64,000 nt of DNA from Paludibacteraceae bacterium (GTDB lineage: Bacteria; Bacteroidota; Bacteroidia; Bacteroidales; Paludibacteraceae), in contig JAFSMP010000034.1 of assembly GCA_017447875.1 (NCBI GenBank), forward strand, positions 62,001-126,000, given 5' to 3'. The translations under genes and the position numbers were made by a program. The notes below the pieces were generated by a model. It worked only from the letters and a program-made list of their open reading frames with translations. It did not search any database and was not told where the DNA came from. Below, piece by piece: positions 15,038 through 23,909 of this stretch; the stretch's first letter is position 1; each line of letters starts with the position of its first letter.

Positions 15038-15629
15038 CCTGTTTGCCAATAAACCAATCACCGTGGAAGTAATTGCTGCAAGGCGTTACTTCCACTTCTT
15101 TATAGGGTGCTATCTCTGCCTGCAAGTCTCCGCCTTTGAGCACCACGAGCCCGTTCGGCACGGCGTTGCGGTACTTATTGGAGATGTTCTTCTGCACCAG
15201 TTTCACCAAGTCGGGTAGGGGCATGACGGCACGGGAAACGACGAAGTCAAACTTCTGCTTCTCTTCCTCCACACGTTCCTGCTTGCATACCACATTGGTC
15301 AGGCCTAAGGCCTTCGCTACTTCGGTTGCTACCTTGATTTTTTTTCCGATGGAATCGATGAGTAGGAACTGACACTCCGGAAACAGGATAGCCAAAGGAA
15401 TACCCGGAAAACCTCCTCCGGTACCGACATCCATGATGGTTGTGTCCGGTTGGAAGGGTAGGAGTTTGGCTATCGCGAGTGAGTGCAGCACATGATGCTC
15501 GTACAAGTTGTCAATGTCCTTGCGCGAGATGACATTGATCTTACTATTCCAATCGCGATAAAGTGCGTCAAGCTGAGCGAATTGCTCAGCCTGACGTTCA
15601 CTTAATTTGAAGTATTCAGAAATCAGCAT
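15018..15629 (-). CDS. rsmG: 16S rRNA (guanine-527-N7)-methyltransferase
   Basis: A 203-residue class-I SAM methyltransferase. Family markers are ISRKDIDNLYEHHVLHSL, the SAM loop IMDVGTGGGFPGIPLAI near residue 70, IDSIGKKIKVATEVAKALGL, and FVVSRAVMPLPDLV. It methylates G527 of 16S rRNA; loss gives low-level streptomycin resistance in other bacteria. Length is normal. It is the last gene of the 20852-to-15018 minus-strand unit, 12 bp after yebC, and its 3' end overlaps the convergent pectate lyase by 20 bp with no terminator between them. Confidence 0.94.
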   Translation of the reverse strand: MLISEYFKLSERQAEQFAQLDALYRDWNSKINVISRKDIDNLYEHHVLHSLAIAKLLPFQPDTTIMDVGTGGGFPGIPLAILFPECQFLLIDSIGKKIKVATEVAKALGLTNVVCKQERVEEEKQKFDFVVSRAVMPLPDLVKLVQKNISNKYRNAVPNGLVVLKGGDLQAEIAPYKEVEVTPCSNYFHGDWFIGKQVIYLPL

Positions 15630-15641
15630 TCCGTATTCAGT

Positions 15642-16358
15642 TTATGCCATGTTGGTGAATACGTTCTGTACATCTTCATCCTCTTCGATCTTGTCGATGA
15701 GTTTCTGAACGGACTCGCGTTGCTCGTCGGTCAGTTCTTTGGTGTCATTCGGGATACGAACGAACTCCATCGATTGGATCTCAAAGCCGTTGTCTTCGAG
15801 GTACTTCTGCATGTTGATTGCCTCGTTGAAATCGGAATAAATGACGATGGTGTTCTCTTCCTCATCCACACCGAGTTCTTCTACACCGAAGTCGATTAAC
15901 TCGAGCTCCAGTTCATCGAGGTCAATACCGTCTTTCATTGTGACGGTGAAGCATGCCTTGCGGTCAAAGAGGAACTGGAGACTACCCTGTGTACCGAGCG
16001 TACCGCCGAACTTGGTGAAGTACGAGCGGATGTTCGCAACCGTACGCATATGGTTGTCGGTTGCGGTCTCCACGAAGATAGCGATACCGTGAGGTCCGTA
16101 TCCTTCGTAGTTGATCTCCTTATAACCCTCGGAGGACTTATCGGTTGCTTTCTTGATAGCGCGGTCGATATTGTCCTTCGGCATGTTCTCACGCTTACAC
16201 TGCTGGATGAGTGCACGCAGACGCGGGTTAGAGTCCGGATCCGGTCCACCCTCACGGGCAGCAATAGTGATTTCCTTGCCTAATTTGGTAAATGTGCGGG
16301 ACATATGTCCCCATCTTTTCAGTTTAGTCGCTTTTCTGTATTCAAATGCGCGTCCCAT
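15642..16358 (-). CDS. YebC/PmpR-family DNA-binding regulator
   Basis: A 238-residue protein starting MGRAFEYRKATKLKRWGHMSRTFTKLGKEI, the invariant opening of the YebC family, followed by NIDRAIKKA and GYGPHGIAIFVE. Members are reported as transcriptional regulators and, for some, as factors that help ribosomes through difficult sequences, so the regulator label is provisional. Three domains of normal length are present. The gene lies downstream of the OmpA-family gene; the 36-bp spacer is an octamer array and contains no promoter I can see, so they are probably co-transcribed. rsmG follows after 12 bp. Confidence 0.92.
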   Translation of the reverse strand: MGRAFEYRKATKLKRWGHMSRTFTKLGKEITIAAREGGPDPDSNPRLRALIQQCKRENMPKDNIDRAIKKATDKSSEGYKEINYEGYGPHGIAIFVETATDNHMRTVANIRSYFTKFGGTLGTQGSLQFLFDRKACFTVTMKDGIDLDELELELIDFGVEELGVDEEENTIVIYSDFNEAINMQKYLEDNGFEIQSMEFVRIPNDTKELTDEQRESVQKLIDKIEEDEDVQNVFTNMA

Positions 16359-16360
16359 AT

Positions 16361-16400
16361 ATATAACGATTTAACAATTTAACGATTTAACCATTTATTG
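16361..16400. repeat. octamer array between DUF5723-OmpA and yebC
   Basis: Five 8-bp units on a period-8 frame, consensus ATTTAACN. The last one contains the stop codon of the OmpA-family gene. This is the same 5 x 8 layout as the arrays at 3691 and 4624, again filling an operon junction. Confidence 0.85.
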
Positions 16401-18965
16401 CTCCGCATGTTCCATCACGGACTCGATATGTACCTCCTCGAAAGTGATCTTGAACTCTACGCGGCGGTTCTTCTGGCGTCCTGCCTTGGTGCTGTTATCA
16501 GCGATAGGCATATCCTGACCGTAACCTACAGCAGTCATGCGCTCTGCCGGAACGCCTTTCTTAACCAGATATTGCATTACCTGATCAGCACGTTGCTGCG
16601 AGATCTTCTTGTTCACTTCCGCCTTACCGGTATTGTCGGTATGACCTTGAACCTCGATGACATAGTTGCTGTTCTCAATGAAGATCAGTGCAATCTTATC
16701 CAAGAGGGCAAACGATTTCTTCTTGATAGCGGCCTTACCGGTCTCGAACTCAATACCTTGCATTGCTTTCTGGAGCAACTGACGAACCTCACGTTTCATC
16801 TCCGGGCAACCCTTGTTCTCCACGATACCGGGCACTTGCGGACAGAGGTCAAGGTAATCAGGTACACCGTCCTTATCGCTATCGAGTTCGCAACCTACGC
16901 TATCCACATGACCGATCGCTGCTGCTGGTGTATTCGGGCACTCGTCAATGTAGTCAGCCACACCGTCACCGTCGCTATCCAGCGGACAACCCTTCGCATC
17001 TACCTTACCGCGTGCTGCTTCAGGCGTATCCGGGCACTCGTCGAGGTAGTCTGCTACACCGTCATCATCGGAGTCGATCGGACAACCCTTGCTGTCTACT
17101 TTACCCCATGCAGCTTCCGGCGTCTCCGGGCACTCGTCGATGTAGTCAGGTACACCGTCACCATCGGTATCCAGCGGACAACCTAAACTATCCACGCGCC
17201 CCCATGCTGCTTCCGGCGTATTCGGACATTTGTCTTTGTAATCCTCCACACCGTCACCGTCAGTATCCAACTCACAACCTAAGCTATCAACGAAACCGAT
17301 TGCTGCAGCCGGCGTTCCCAGACAGTGATCCAGATAATCGGGTACACCGTCATGGTCTTCATCCAACGGACATCCGTTCTCGTCTACGGCTACGCCGCGC
17401 GGAGTCTCCGGACACATGTCGAGTTTGTCATAGACACCGTCTTTATCCTTGTCACGACGGTTCGTTCCCCAGCAGATAGAGAAGCCTAAGGCAATATTGA
17501 ATTGCTTGGTCTTATCCGGGATGAAGTAAGTCTTGCTATTGGGCAGTGCTGCATAGCTGGTCGGGATATAATCCATAGCCAGCGTCAGGTTAATACCGTC
17601 GTACGGCATAATACTGAGTCCGGCACCGATATTGCTGTATTTACCGTTATCCACGAGCGAGTAGGATGCCGCAATACTGAGCCAGTTGAACGGCCGGAAA
17701 GCAGCACCGATAGTCACCTCTTCATACAAACGGGAGTTATACAGGCGAGTAGCGGAAACGACACCTACGCCTACACGGTTATCCCAGAAATTCGCATCAA
17801 TACCTACGTTCAAACGAGCGGTCACCATCTTCGCAAAGCCCTTCTTGCCGTTGCTGTTGACCTTCACGCCGTTGAGCATATGCTGCAGGTTCGAGAATAC
17901 GGTATCCATGAGAACATCGGTATTGAAATTACCATTCTCGTCTTTGTATTTCGGATCGGAATAATCTACGTTACCGGCTCCTTCAAAGACGGTATCTACC
18001 GTACACTTGAAGTTATTCATTCTTGTCCAATAGATAAAGCCCAGATCCACCAGTGCGGCACTGATCTGCAGGTTCTCAATCGGCTTGTAGGTGAAACCGA
18101 AGTCGATCGCTGCTCCGTAACCGGAGGGCTTGAGCAGAGAGCCGATATCGTCCGTTTTGACGAACTTCTTGGTCTCGAAGGATTTGTCTTTGAAGCCGTC
18201 AATCACCTCCTGCATGTTTTTGCCATCCAGGTAGTTGTTGAGGTACTCGGAGTCAAACGGTCCCGCTATTTGCATGTCCATGTCTCCTTTAATACGCCAT
18301 TGTTCTGCGTTGGCATCGATTGCCAGCTTCTTGGCGTTCACGCCGGCATAGGCTTCACCGATCAGGAATTTCGCCTTACCACCAAGGGTCCATTGGTCAT
18401 TCAACTGATGGCTATAACCGACACCGATCTCCGTGTAAGCGGTTAAGCCGATTCCTAACTTGGACATATCAAAGGTGTTGTTACCTCCGTCCAGATCCGT
18501 CATTGCACCGTTGACGAGGAACTCTACCATTCCTTTGGGAACGGTTGCACCGAACACAATGCGCTCATTCAAACCGATGGTCAGGAAACCTTTTTCTTTC
18601 ACGCGGAAACCCATATTCAGGAAGCCTATGGTCATGTCTCCGTTCGCCATCGTCACTTTACGCAGCGACTTGAGGAACTTCTGCTTGTCGCCGTTCGGGT
18701 GAAGCGGTGTGATGGTCTTACCGGTTGCCGGATCGTATTTCAGTACATCGCTCAGTGTCAGCGAGTTATTACCAATACTCATCTCCATCCATCCCAGCGG
18801 AGTAAAGTTAACATAACCTTTACTTACCGGCTGGAAAGCAGGGTTAATGGTATGGCGCATCGGGGCGTTCTCCAAGAAATAGAGCGTGTTGACCTGTTGC
18901 GCGTTGGCCGTTATTGCGAAGGCTGCTATCAGAGCGGCCAAGATATATTTACGTGTCTTTGTCAT
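16395..18965 (-). CDS. DUF5723 / thrombospondin-3-repeat / OmpA-domain outer-membrane protein
   Basis: An 856-residue envelope protein. A signal peptide (to Ala22) is followed by a DUF5723-type beta-barrel region (~25-500; PMRHTINPAFQPVSKGYVNFTP). Next come seven calcium-binding DxDxDGVxDYxDxC thrombospondin type-3 units at ~35-residue spacing (~505-735; DNA 16.8-17.46 kb is a ~105-bp tandem repeat), then a C-terminal OmpA domain (IEFETGKAAIKKKS, IEVQGHTDNTG, SQQRADQVMQYLVKKGV) that binds peptidoglycan. It likely links the outer membrane to the wall. It is second in a unit with the lipoprotein 15 bp upstream. The repeated units make the region prone to copy-number change. Confidence 0.88.
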   Translation of the reverse strand: MTKTRKYILAALIAAFAITANAQQVNTLYFLENAPMRHTINPAFQPVSKGYVNFTPLGWMEMSIGNNSLTLSDVLKYDPATGKTITPLHPNGDKQKFLKSLRKVTMANGDMTIGFLNMGFRVKEKGFLTIGLNERIVFGATVPKGMVEFLVNGAMTDLDGGNNTFDMSKLGIGLTAYTEIGVGYSHQLNDQWTLGGKAKFLIGEAYAGVNAKKLAIDANAEQWRIKGDMDMQIAGPFDSEYLNNYLDGKNMQEVIDGFKDKSFETKKFVKTDDIGSLLKPSGYGAAIDFGFTYKPIENLQISAALVDLGFIYWTRMNNFKCTVDTVFEGAGNVDYSDPKYKDENGNFNTDVLMDTVFSNLQHMLNGVKVNSNGKKGFAKMVTARLNVGIDANFWDNRVGVGVVSATRLYNSRLYEEVTIGAAFRPFNWLSIAASYSLVDNGKYSNIGAGLSIMPYDGINLTLAMDYIPTSYAALPNSKTYFIPDKTKQFNIALGFSICWGTNRRDKDKDGVYDKLDMCPETPRGVAVDENGCPLDEDHDGVPDYLDHCLGTPAAAIGFVDSLGCELDTDGDGVEDYKDKCPNTPEAAWGRVDSLGCPLDTDGDGVPDYIDECPETPEAAWGKVDSKGCPIDSDDDGVADYLDECPDTPEAARGKVDAKGCPLDSDGDGVADYIDECPNTPAAAIGHVDSVGCELDSDKDGVPDYLDLCPQVPGIVENKGCPEMKREVRQLLQKAMQGIEFETGKAAIKKKSFALLDKIALIFIENSNYVIEVQGHTDNTGKAEVNKKISQQRADQVMQYLVKKGVPAERMTAVGYGQDMPIADNSTKAGRQKNRRVEFKITFEEVHIESVMEHAEQ

Positions 18966-18980
18966 AATTCAGCCCTCCTC

Positions 18981-20852
18981 TTATTTATTGTTATCTTTTC
19001 CAAAATTCAGGATCGCATCGAATTTGGCGGCCAGACCGATCTTAATCGTTACATCGTCCTGGTTGGTCAACTTGACGTTATCCAGACCATCTGCATAGGC
19101 CTTAGCCAACGCGTCGTCATCCAACACGGCCTTGTATGAGATCTTTTTGATCTTCGTGAACAAATTCAGATCCTCTTTGTCTAATTCTGCCATAAATTGC
19201 GACTCACGCGGAGCAGGAATGAAACCACCTGCTTGTGCCGAGTAGTTGTCAAAACTCGGAGGAACGATTACAAGCGTGTCTTTATCAAAGAGCATGAACG
19301 GTTGCGAGGGGTTCTTAGGATCCATGATGATGTTTCCTTTCTCGTCCAAGCAACGCATGGATAACTTGAGTTGCAACGGAATCCGGCTGTACGCCTTCAT
19401 GATCAGTTTAGCTTTGGCGGTCTTGATGGTGTCAACCGCATCGATGTCTGCCTGGAGCGAATCGATACTCATCTGGCTGATGCTGATATCATCCAGCGTA
19501 TCCGGATAGTTGATTTGTACACCTTGACCGAAGATCATCGGCAGACGACATTTGGCATCTACGCGGATATTGGTGTTTTCCGTGATGCGGATCTGCGGGG
19601 TGGTCATCGTGTCGAAGTCCAACTCGAACTTATAGCCCAATTGCTGCGGCATGGTCTTGAATAAGTTATGGATACGACCTCCGTTCGGTGTTTTATCAAA
19701 ACGGTACGTCATATTCTGGGTTGAGTCACCAATCTCGCTATCCAGCGGCAACCACTCGCCCTTGGTGAAACGGATCTCTTTGTACGGTAACTCAAAGCCA
19801 TCGTTTCCGAACATCGCATATACGCGGCTACCATCCTCTTCCTCCACGAAGATATGTGCTTTGTCAATGAACAAGGCACCGGCTACCTGCGTAGTGATTC
19901 GCATGTCAATAGACGGTTCTGCAAACGGGATCTTCGACTGCGTAAGGAAACTCAAGCCGTCCCAACTGTGCGACAAGTCGATCACACTCTCCGAAGCCAT
20001 ATCCTTAGACGGATCGAACTTACCCCAGATAGCCTTGTAATCAATGAACTGTACGTCCAGGCGGTAATCAAATCCGGCAGTGGTAGGAATGGCTACGTCC
20101 GTTCCGGCAGGGATGATGAATTTGAAATGCACGTTGAACGTACACTCGTCCATGACATTCATGTACGAAGGTGCCCCTTTAGGGTTCTTCATCATTACCA
20201 GACTGAAGTTATCAATATCCGTCGGGATCTTATTACCATAGTTGGTGTACTGCGCATACTTGGGATCGTTGCGGTCGTATACCGTCATGACGTTACCTGC
20301 GGCACGCGAAACCTGCTTACCGAGGTCCAGCGTAACCGAATCCACCCAAGCCCAGTTGAGGGGCAGACCACCTGTGGCATTGATCGTAGAAGCGAAGCTG
20401 GCACTCTCGATAAATGCACTATCCAAACGCTCGCTGTATAACGAACCGGTCTTGTTGATACCGTCCAACTTGATGTTCAGCGGGAAATCGATCCAGATAG
20501 GAATATCTACCGGCGTTACCAGATGACCTCCTACGATGAGGTCGCCTAATTTCTCGTAGACGTTTAAGTTGAGGTTCGTCGAAGAGATGTACTGCGCCAG
20601 ATCAACCTGGTGGAAATAACGCTCGATAGCCGTGTCCAATTTCCATGCCAGTACACCCTTGTGTTCCAACGAGTCCACGTACAGGTTGTCTACATTACCG
20701 ATCAGATCTACCAAGGTCAAGTGCATACTTCCCACAGGCAGCGTTAAGCCTACGCTTAAGTCTGCGGAAGTGTCCACATTGTCCAGATCCAGTTTCGAAT
20801 GACAGCCGGCCAAAACACATCCGACTGCAAGCACTAATAGGAATTTTTTCAT
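18981..20852 (-). CDS. large exported lipoprotein of unknown function
   Basis: A 623-residue protein with a lipoprotein signal: MKKFLLVLAVGCVLAGC, lipobox LAGC with Cys17. The mature protein starts HSKLDLDNVDTSADLSVGLTLPVGSM and is rich in beta-strand-like Asp/Thr/Val segments with no recognised catalytic motif. No domain is named with confidence; similar large lipoproteins precede DUF5723 genes in Bacteroidales. It is first in the unit driven by the promoter at 20883-20914 and is followed after 15 bp by the DUF5723-OmpA gene, so the two may work together at the outer membrane (inference from order). Confidence 0.75.
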   Translation of the reverse strand: MKKFLLVLAVGCVLAGCHSKLDLDNVDTSADLSVGLTLPVGSMHLTLVDLIGNVDNLYVDSLEHKGVLAWKLDTAIERYFHQVDLAQYISSTNLNLNVYEKLGDLIVGGHLVTPVDIPIWIDFPLNIKLDGINKTGSLYSERLDSAFIESASFASTINATGGLPLNWAWVDSVTLDLGKQVSRAAGNVMTVYDRNDPKYAQYTNYGNKIPTDIDNFSLVMMKNPKGAPSYMNVMDECTFNVHFKFIIPAGTDVAIPTTAGFDYRLDVQFIDYKAIWGKFDPSKDMASESVIDLSHSWDGLSFLTQSKIPFAEPSIDMRITTQVAGALFIDKAHIFVEEEDGSRVYAMFGNDGFELPYKEIRFTKGEWLPLDSEIGDSTQNMTYRFDKTPNGGRIHNLFKTMPQQLGYKFELDFDTMTTPQIRITENTNIRVDAKCRLPMIFGQGVQINYPDTLDDISISQMSIDSLQADIDAVDTIKTAKAKLIMKAYSRIPLQLKLSMRCLDEKGNIIMDPKNPSQPFMLFDKDTLVIVPPSFDNYSAQAGGFIPAPRESQFMAELDKEDLNLFTKIKKISYKAVLDDDALAKAYADGLDNVKLTNQDDVTIKIGLAAKFDAILNFGKDNNK

Positions 20853-20882
20853 ATGATATGATTGTTTGTTACCAATTCGCGT

Positions 20883-20914
20883 GCAAAATTACTAAAAAAA
20901 TTGCATATATGCAA
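20883..20914 (-). promoter_or_regulatory. Bacteroidetes-type promoter of lipoprotein-OmpA-yebC-rsmG
   Basis: Read on the minus strand: TTGCATATATG, 12 bp, TAATTTTGC. The ATG at 20852 is 30 bp downstream of the -7 box. It lies 24 bp downstream of the RecD-like stop codon. Confidence 0.82.
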
Positions 20915-20938
20915 ACTTTTTGTGCATTTTTTATATAT

Positions 20939-22339
20939 TTAGCGCAAAATATATACTTTTTCGGTTGCACGAGTGACGGCAGTGTACATCCAGCGCAGAA
21001 ATTCTCGCTTTTCTGTCTCCGTTAATCCGCTCAACCATTCCTCCGTTAATCCGCTATCAATATACACATGTCTCCACTGTCCACCTTGCGCTTTATGGCA
21101 GGTGACGCAATAGGCATAACGGATTTGCAGGGCATTGTAATAGGGGGACTCGAAGATACGTTTGACGAGTTCTTTACGGTTGCGTATCTCCGGATAGTCT
21201 TCGGCTATGCGGTTGAAGAGTTCCCTGTGCATCGCGTAGTTGGCTTCCGGTGAGTCCGTGAAGAGGGTGTCCAACCATAGAAGGGCTTCTATCTCCCAGT
21301 TATAATCGACGGATCGCAGGCTTGCTTTGGCAAAATGAAAACCGTATAGTTCATGTACGTTGGTCAGACGCTGTACTTCTACCATATCGCCGTTCGCCAA
21401 AAACTCCAGCCCCTCATAGTTCTCCGTCCAGAAATAGTTGTTTTTGGTGACCATCAACCGGTCTCCGTTGGATAGTTCCTCCTCTTTGTATAACACCCGC
21501 GCCCGCACGGCTTGATTATAGAGGTTGGTCATCTTGTTACTGCGTGCGATGATGAGTGTCTCTTCGGGTCCTGCGTCCCGCCAGCTGTCCTCTAATGTCT
21601 CAATGGCTTCTTCGCCTTTGAGGCGGATGAGGTCTTTTTGGTTATCTAGGAGTCCTAGGTTTCCTAGGGACCCTAGGCTGCCTAGTTCTTCGCGAAGTCT
21701 CGTAGCTTCTGCCAAAATCCCACTATCCAAAGCTTGCCGGGCTACCATCGTTAATCCGTAACCCGTAACCTGTAACCCGTAACCTCTCATATATTGCTCA
21801 TCGAGTGCCGGGCTGAGGGTGCTGCCGACAGGCGGTAACTGCGCGTCGTCGCCCAAAAGGAGTAGGGAGCAGCCTTCACCGCTATAGACATACCGCACCA
21901 GATCGTCTAGCAGGCAACCGCTGCCGAAGGTGCCGTTATCCCGGTTGCCGGACAACATCGATGCCTCATCGACGATGAATAAGGTGCGTACATGCCGGTT
22001 GTCGCATAAAGAAAACGCCTCAACTCCTAACTGATTCTGGCGGTAGATCTTCTTATGAATGGTATAAGCCGGTACACCGGCGTAGCGGCTCAGCACTTTG
22101 GCGGCACGGCCGGTGGGAGCCAGTAAGATACAAGGCTGCTTCAGACTTTCCATCGCACGGATCAAGGCACTGACCACACTGGTCTTACCCGTACCGGCGT
22201 AACCGCGTAAGATAAATGCTTTGCGGGCATCGCGACTTACCAAAAACGAAGCGAGGGATTGAAACAAACCCTCCTTCTCTTCATTCGGCTCGAACGGTAA
22301 TTCGGCCTTAATTCGCGAAATAATGAAGTCCGTTAGCAT
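20939..22339 (-). CDS. RecD/PIF1-like superfamily 1 helicase
   Basis: A 466-residue ATPase. Walker A is FILRGYAGTGKTSVVSAL (~residues 42-60), followed by LLAPTGRAAKVLSR and AYTIHKKIYR (motif Ia region), Walker B-like TLFIVDEASML and LLLLGDDAQLPPVG (motif III). The C-terminal UvrD-like part has YAYCVTCHKAQGGQW and YTAVTRATEKVYIL. This is the short RecD-like/AAA_30 type found alone in Bacteroidetes, not the RecBCD subunit; a role in replication-fork or recombination processing is inferred. Two separate repeat arrays (21646-21685 and 21749-21783) encode low-complexity insertions, LGSLGSLGNLG and GYGLQVTGYG, between motifs, an unusual load for one helicase. It is transcribed alone. Confidence 0.88.
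   Translation of the reverse strand: MLTDFIISRIKAELPFEPNEEKEGLFQSLASFLVSRDARKAFILRGYAGTGKTSVVSALIRAMESLKQPCILLAPTGRAAKVLSRYAGVPAYTIHKKIYRQNQLGVEAFSLCDNRHVRTLFIVDEASMLSGNRDNGTFGSGCLLDDLVRYVYSGEGCSLLLLGDDAQLPPVGSTLSPALDEQYMRGYGLQVTGYGLTMVARQALDSGILAEATRLREELGSLGSLGNLGLLDNQKDLIRLKGEEAIETLEDSWRDAGPEETLIIARSNKMTNLYNQAVRARVLYKEEELSNGDRLMVTKNNYFWTENYEGLEFLANGDMVEVQRLTNVHELYGFHFAKASLRSVDYNWEIEALLWLDTLFTDSPEANYAMHRELFNRIAEDYPEIRNRKELVKRIFESPYYNALQIRYAYCVTCHKAQGGQWRHVYIDSGLTEEWLSGLTETEKREFLRWMYTAVTRATEKVYILR
21646..21685. repeat. nonamer array in the RecD-like helicase
   Basis: Four 9-bp units CTAGGnnnC plus a partial fifth, each containing the CCTAGG palindrome. It encodes a Gly-Ser-Leu tripeptide repeat. 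Confidence 0.88.
21749..21783. repeat. heptamer array in the RecD-like helicase
   Basis: Five 7-bp units on the plus strand: CGTTAAT, CCGTAAC, CCGTAAC, CTGTAAC, CCGTAAC. It is in frame and encodes RGYGLQVTGYGL. Confidence 0.88.
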
Positions 22340-22355
22340 TTTTTTGTCAAATTAT

Positions 22356-22387
22356 TTGCGTATGTCAAAAAAAAGCAGTACCTTTGC
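22356..22387 (+). promoter_or_regulatory. Bacteroidetes-type promoter of the SRP RNA
   Basis: TTGCGTATGTC at 22356-22366, 12-bp A-rich spacer, TACCTTTGC at 22379-22387. The RNA begins ~17 bp after the -7 box. Confidence 0.88.
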
Positions 22388-22404
22388 AGCCGGTTTTGAA
22401 TCAT

Positions 22405-22503
22405 AGAGCAAGTCCTATACGACCAGCTCCCTCTGAACTCCCCCAGGTCTTGACCGAAGCAAGGGTAAGAGGTTGTAGCGGTGCGATGTAGTAAGCTTGC
22501 TCT
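22405..22503 (+). ncRNA. ffs: signal recognition particle RNA (4.5S type)
   Basis: About 99 nt, closed by AGAGCAAG at the 5' end pairing with CTTGCTCT at the 3' end, then eight T as the terminator. The Ffh-binding core is clear: CAGGTC, a TTGA apical loop, then CCGAAGCA on the 3' side, corresponding to the GGUC-tetraloop-xxAAGCA element of bacterial 4.5S RNA. Together with Ffh it delivers inner-membrane proteins to the translocon. The T-run directly touches the stop codon of the convergent subtilase gene at 22509. Confidence 0.9.
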
Positions 22504-22508
22504 TTTTT

Positions 22509-23909
22509 TTATTCTATCTTGCGTCCGAGTACATCGTACATCTGTCCTTCGCGCAGAATTATGAGTTGACCGTGGCGAAGGATCTTGCGAGAGTCTGTGC
22601 GCTGTATTCCGAATTCTATATTCTCTGTACCCGTCGGTATCATCGTGTAGGCTTTCCATGCGTCCGGGATGCCGTATCCGTATCGGTAACTATCCGGATT
22701 GATGTACCGGTCTGCGGAACGGATGATGCGGTCACGAATCTGCATTGCGTTCTCGTCTGGTAGGGCCGACCACAGGCAAGCTGCAAGACCGGCCAGCAGG
22801 GGAGTCGCAAAACTGGTACCGTTACCTTGACTAATGGTGCCGTCCGTCTTGATGAGGGTTGTTTTTACACCCACCGCACACACATCGGGTTTGACACGAC
22901 CGTCGGCAGAAGGACCCCAACTGGAGAACGAGCCGATGAGGCTGTCCACGCCGACGGCACCGACGGTCAGTACACTGTCCGCATCAGCAGGTACAGAGAT
23001 CTTCTTCCAGTCATTATTTCCGTCATTTCCTGCCGCTACGCAGACTAACATTCCTTTGCGGGCAGCGATCGTAGCGGCACGGCTGACACGGGTGGTTTGA
23101 CCATCCAGTTCGGACTTCTTCAGAGACCATGCATCATTGTCGAACATCGCGTATCCCAAAGAAACGGAGAATATATTGACTCCCAAAGAGTCGGCTTTCT
23201 CCAGGGCTGCAACCAAGTTATCCATCTCTTTGGGCGACTCCGTTGCGTCCTCCTCGGAACGCATGAGGTAGTACTGCGCTTTGGTCGCCGCACCGTAATA
23301 AGAACTGTCTAAGATGCCGGAGATCGTACTCAGGCAATAGGTGCCGTGTGCTCCGGTCGGACCATAGAAATCATCGGCATCGTCGGTGAAATCAAAATGA
23401 CCCAGTTCCAGGTCTTTCTGCCGGAAGCAAGATAAGGTCTGAGCATCGTAAAAACCTCCGTCGCAGATAGCCATCAGGATGCCCTGTCCCTCATAACCGG
23501 CTTTATGCAGCGGCATGAGATTATAGGTCGCCAGTTGTTCCTGGGTCTTGTTAGTCGCTGATTCGCTCATCTCTAACTCCCTGATCCGTTTCTTTGGCGC
23601 GTTGCCAGGTACAGTATTATCGCGTGTCATCTCCACGTTCGTCACGAACTTCAGACCGGCAACTTTGCTTGCCGTCTTCTCGTCCATCTCACAGGTGACA
23701 CCGTTGAACCACCGGCTCTGATGGTAGATCTTTACGCCCATTCGGAGGAGGCTGTCTTTATACATCCCACAGACCGGATAATCCATCCCGTCGGTTTGGA
23801 TATGCCATTTGGCACGTTGTTCTACGGCTCGCGGCGACAACTGCGGAGCGGTCTTCTCGGGTTTGTCCAAGAACGATACGAAATAAACTAAAAGAATTAA
23901 CGTAAGCAT
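22509..23909 (-). CDS. secreted S8 subtilisin-like protease with C-terminal sorting tag
   Basis: A 466-residue serine protease. The catalytic triad is visible: Asp150 (ILMAICDGGFYD), His188 (GPTGAHGTYCLS) and Ser366 (GNGTSFATPLLAG). Residues 1-12 form a hydrophobic export segment and ~20-110 an inhibitor-like propeptide. The C-terminus ends ILRHGQLIILREGQMYDVLG, the tag shared with the pectate lyase and pectinesterase; the preceding ~10 residues are encoded by degenerate heptamers of the AATACAG type. It is last in the 20-gene minus-strand run and overlaps rlmD by 13 bp. Substrate unknown; it may act on the cell surface or in the medium after T9SS export. Confidence 0.88.
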   Translation of the reverse strand: MLTLILLVYFVSFLDKPEKTAPQLSPRAVEQRAKWHIQTDGMDYPVCGMYKDSLLRMGVKIYHQSRWFNGVTCEMDEKTASKVAGLKFVTNVEMTRDNTVPGNAPKKRIRELEMSESATNKTQEQLATYNLMPLHKAGYEGQGILMAICDGGFYDAQTLSCFRQKDLELGHFDFTDDADDFYGPTGAHGTYCLSTISGILDSSYYGAATKAQYYLMRSEEDATESPKEMDNLVAALEKADSLGVNIFSVSLGYAMFDNDAWSLKKSELDGQTTRVSRAATIAARKGMLVCVAAGNDGNNDWKKISVPADADSVLTVGAVGVDSLIGSFSSWGPSADGRVKPDVCAVGVKTTLIKTDGTISQGNGTSFATPLLAGLAACLWSALPDENAMQIRDRIIRSADRYINPDSYRYGYGIPDAWKAYTMIPTGTENIEFGIQRTDSRKILRHGQLIILREGQMYDVLGRKIE

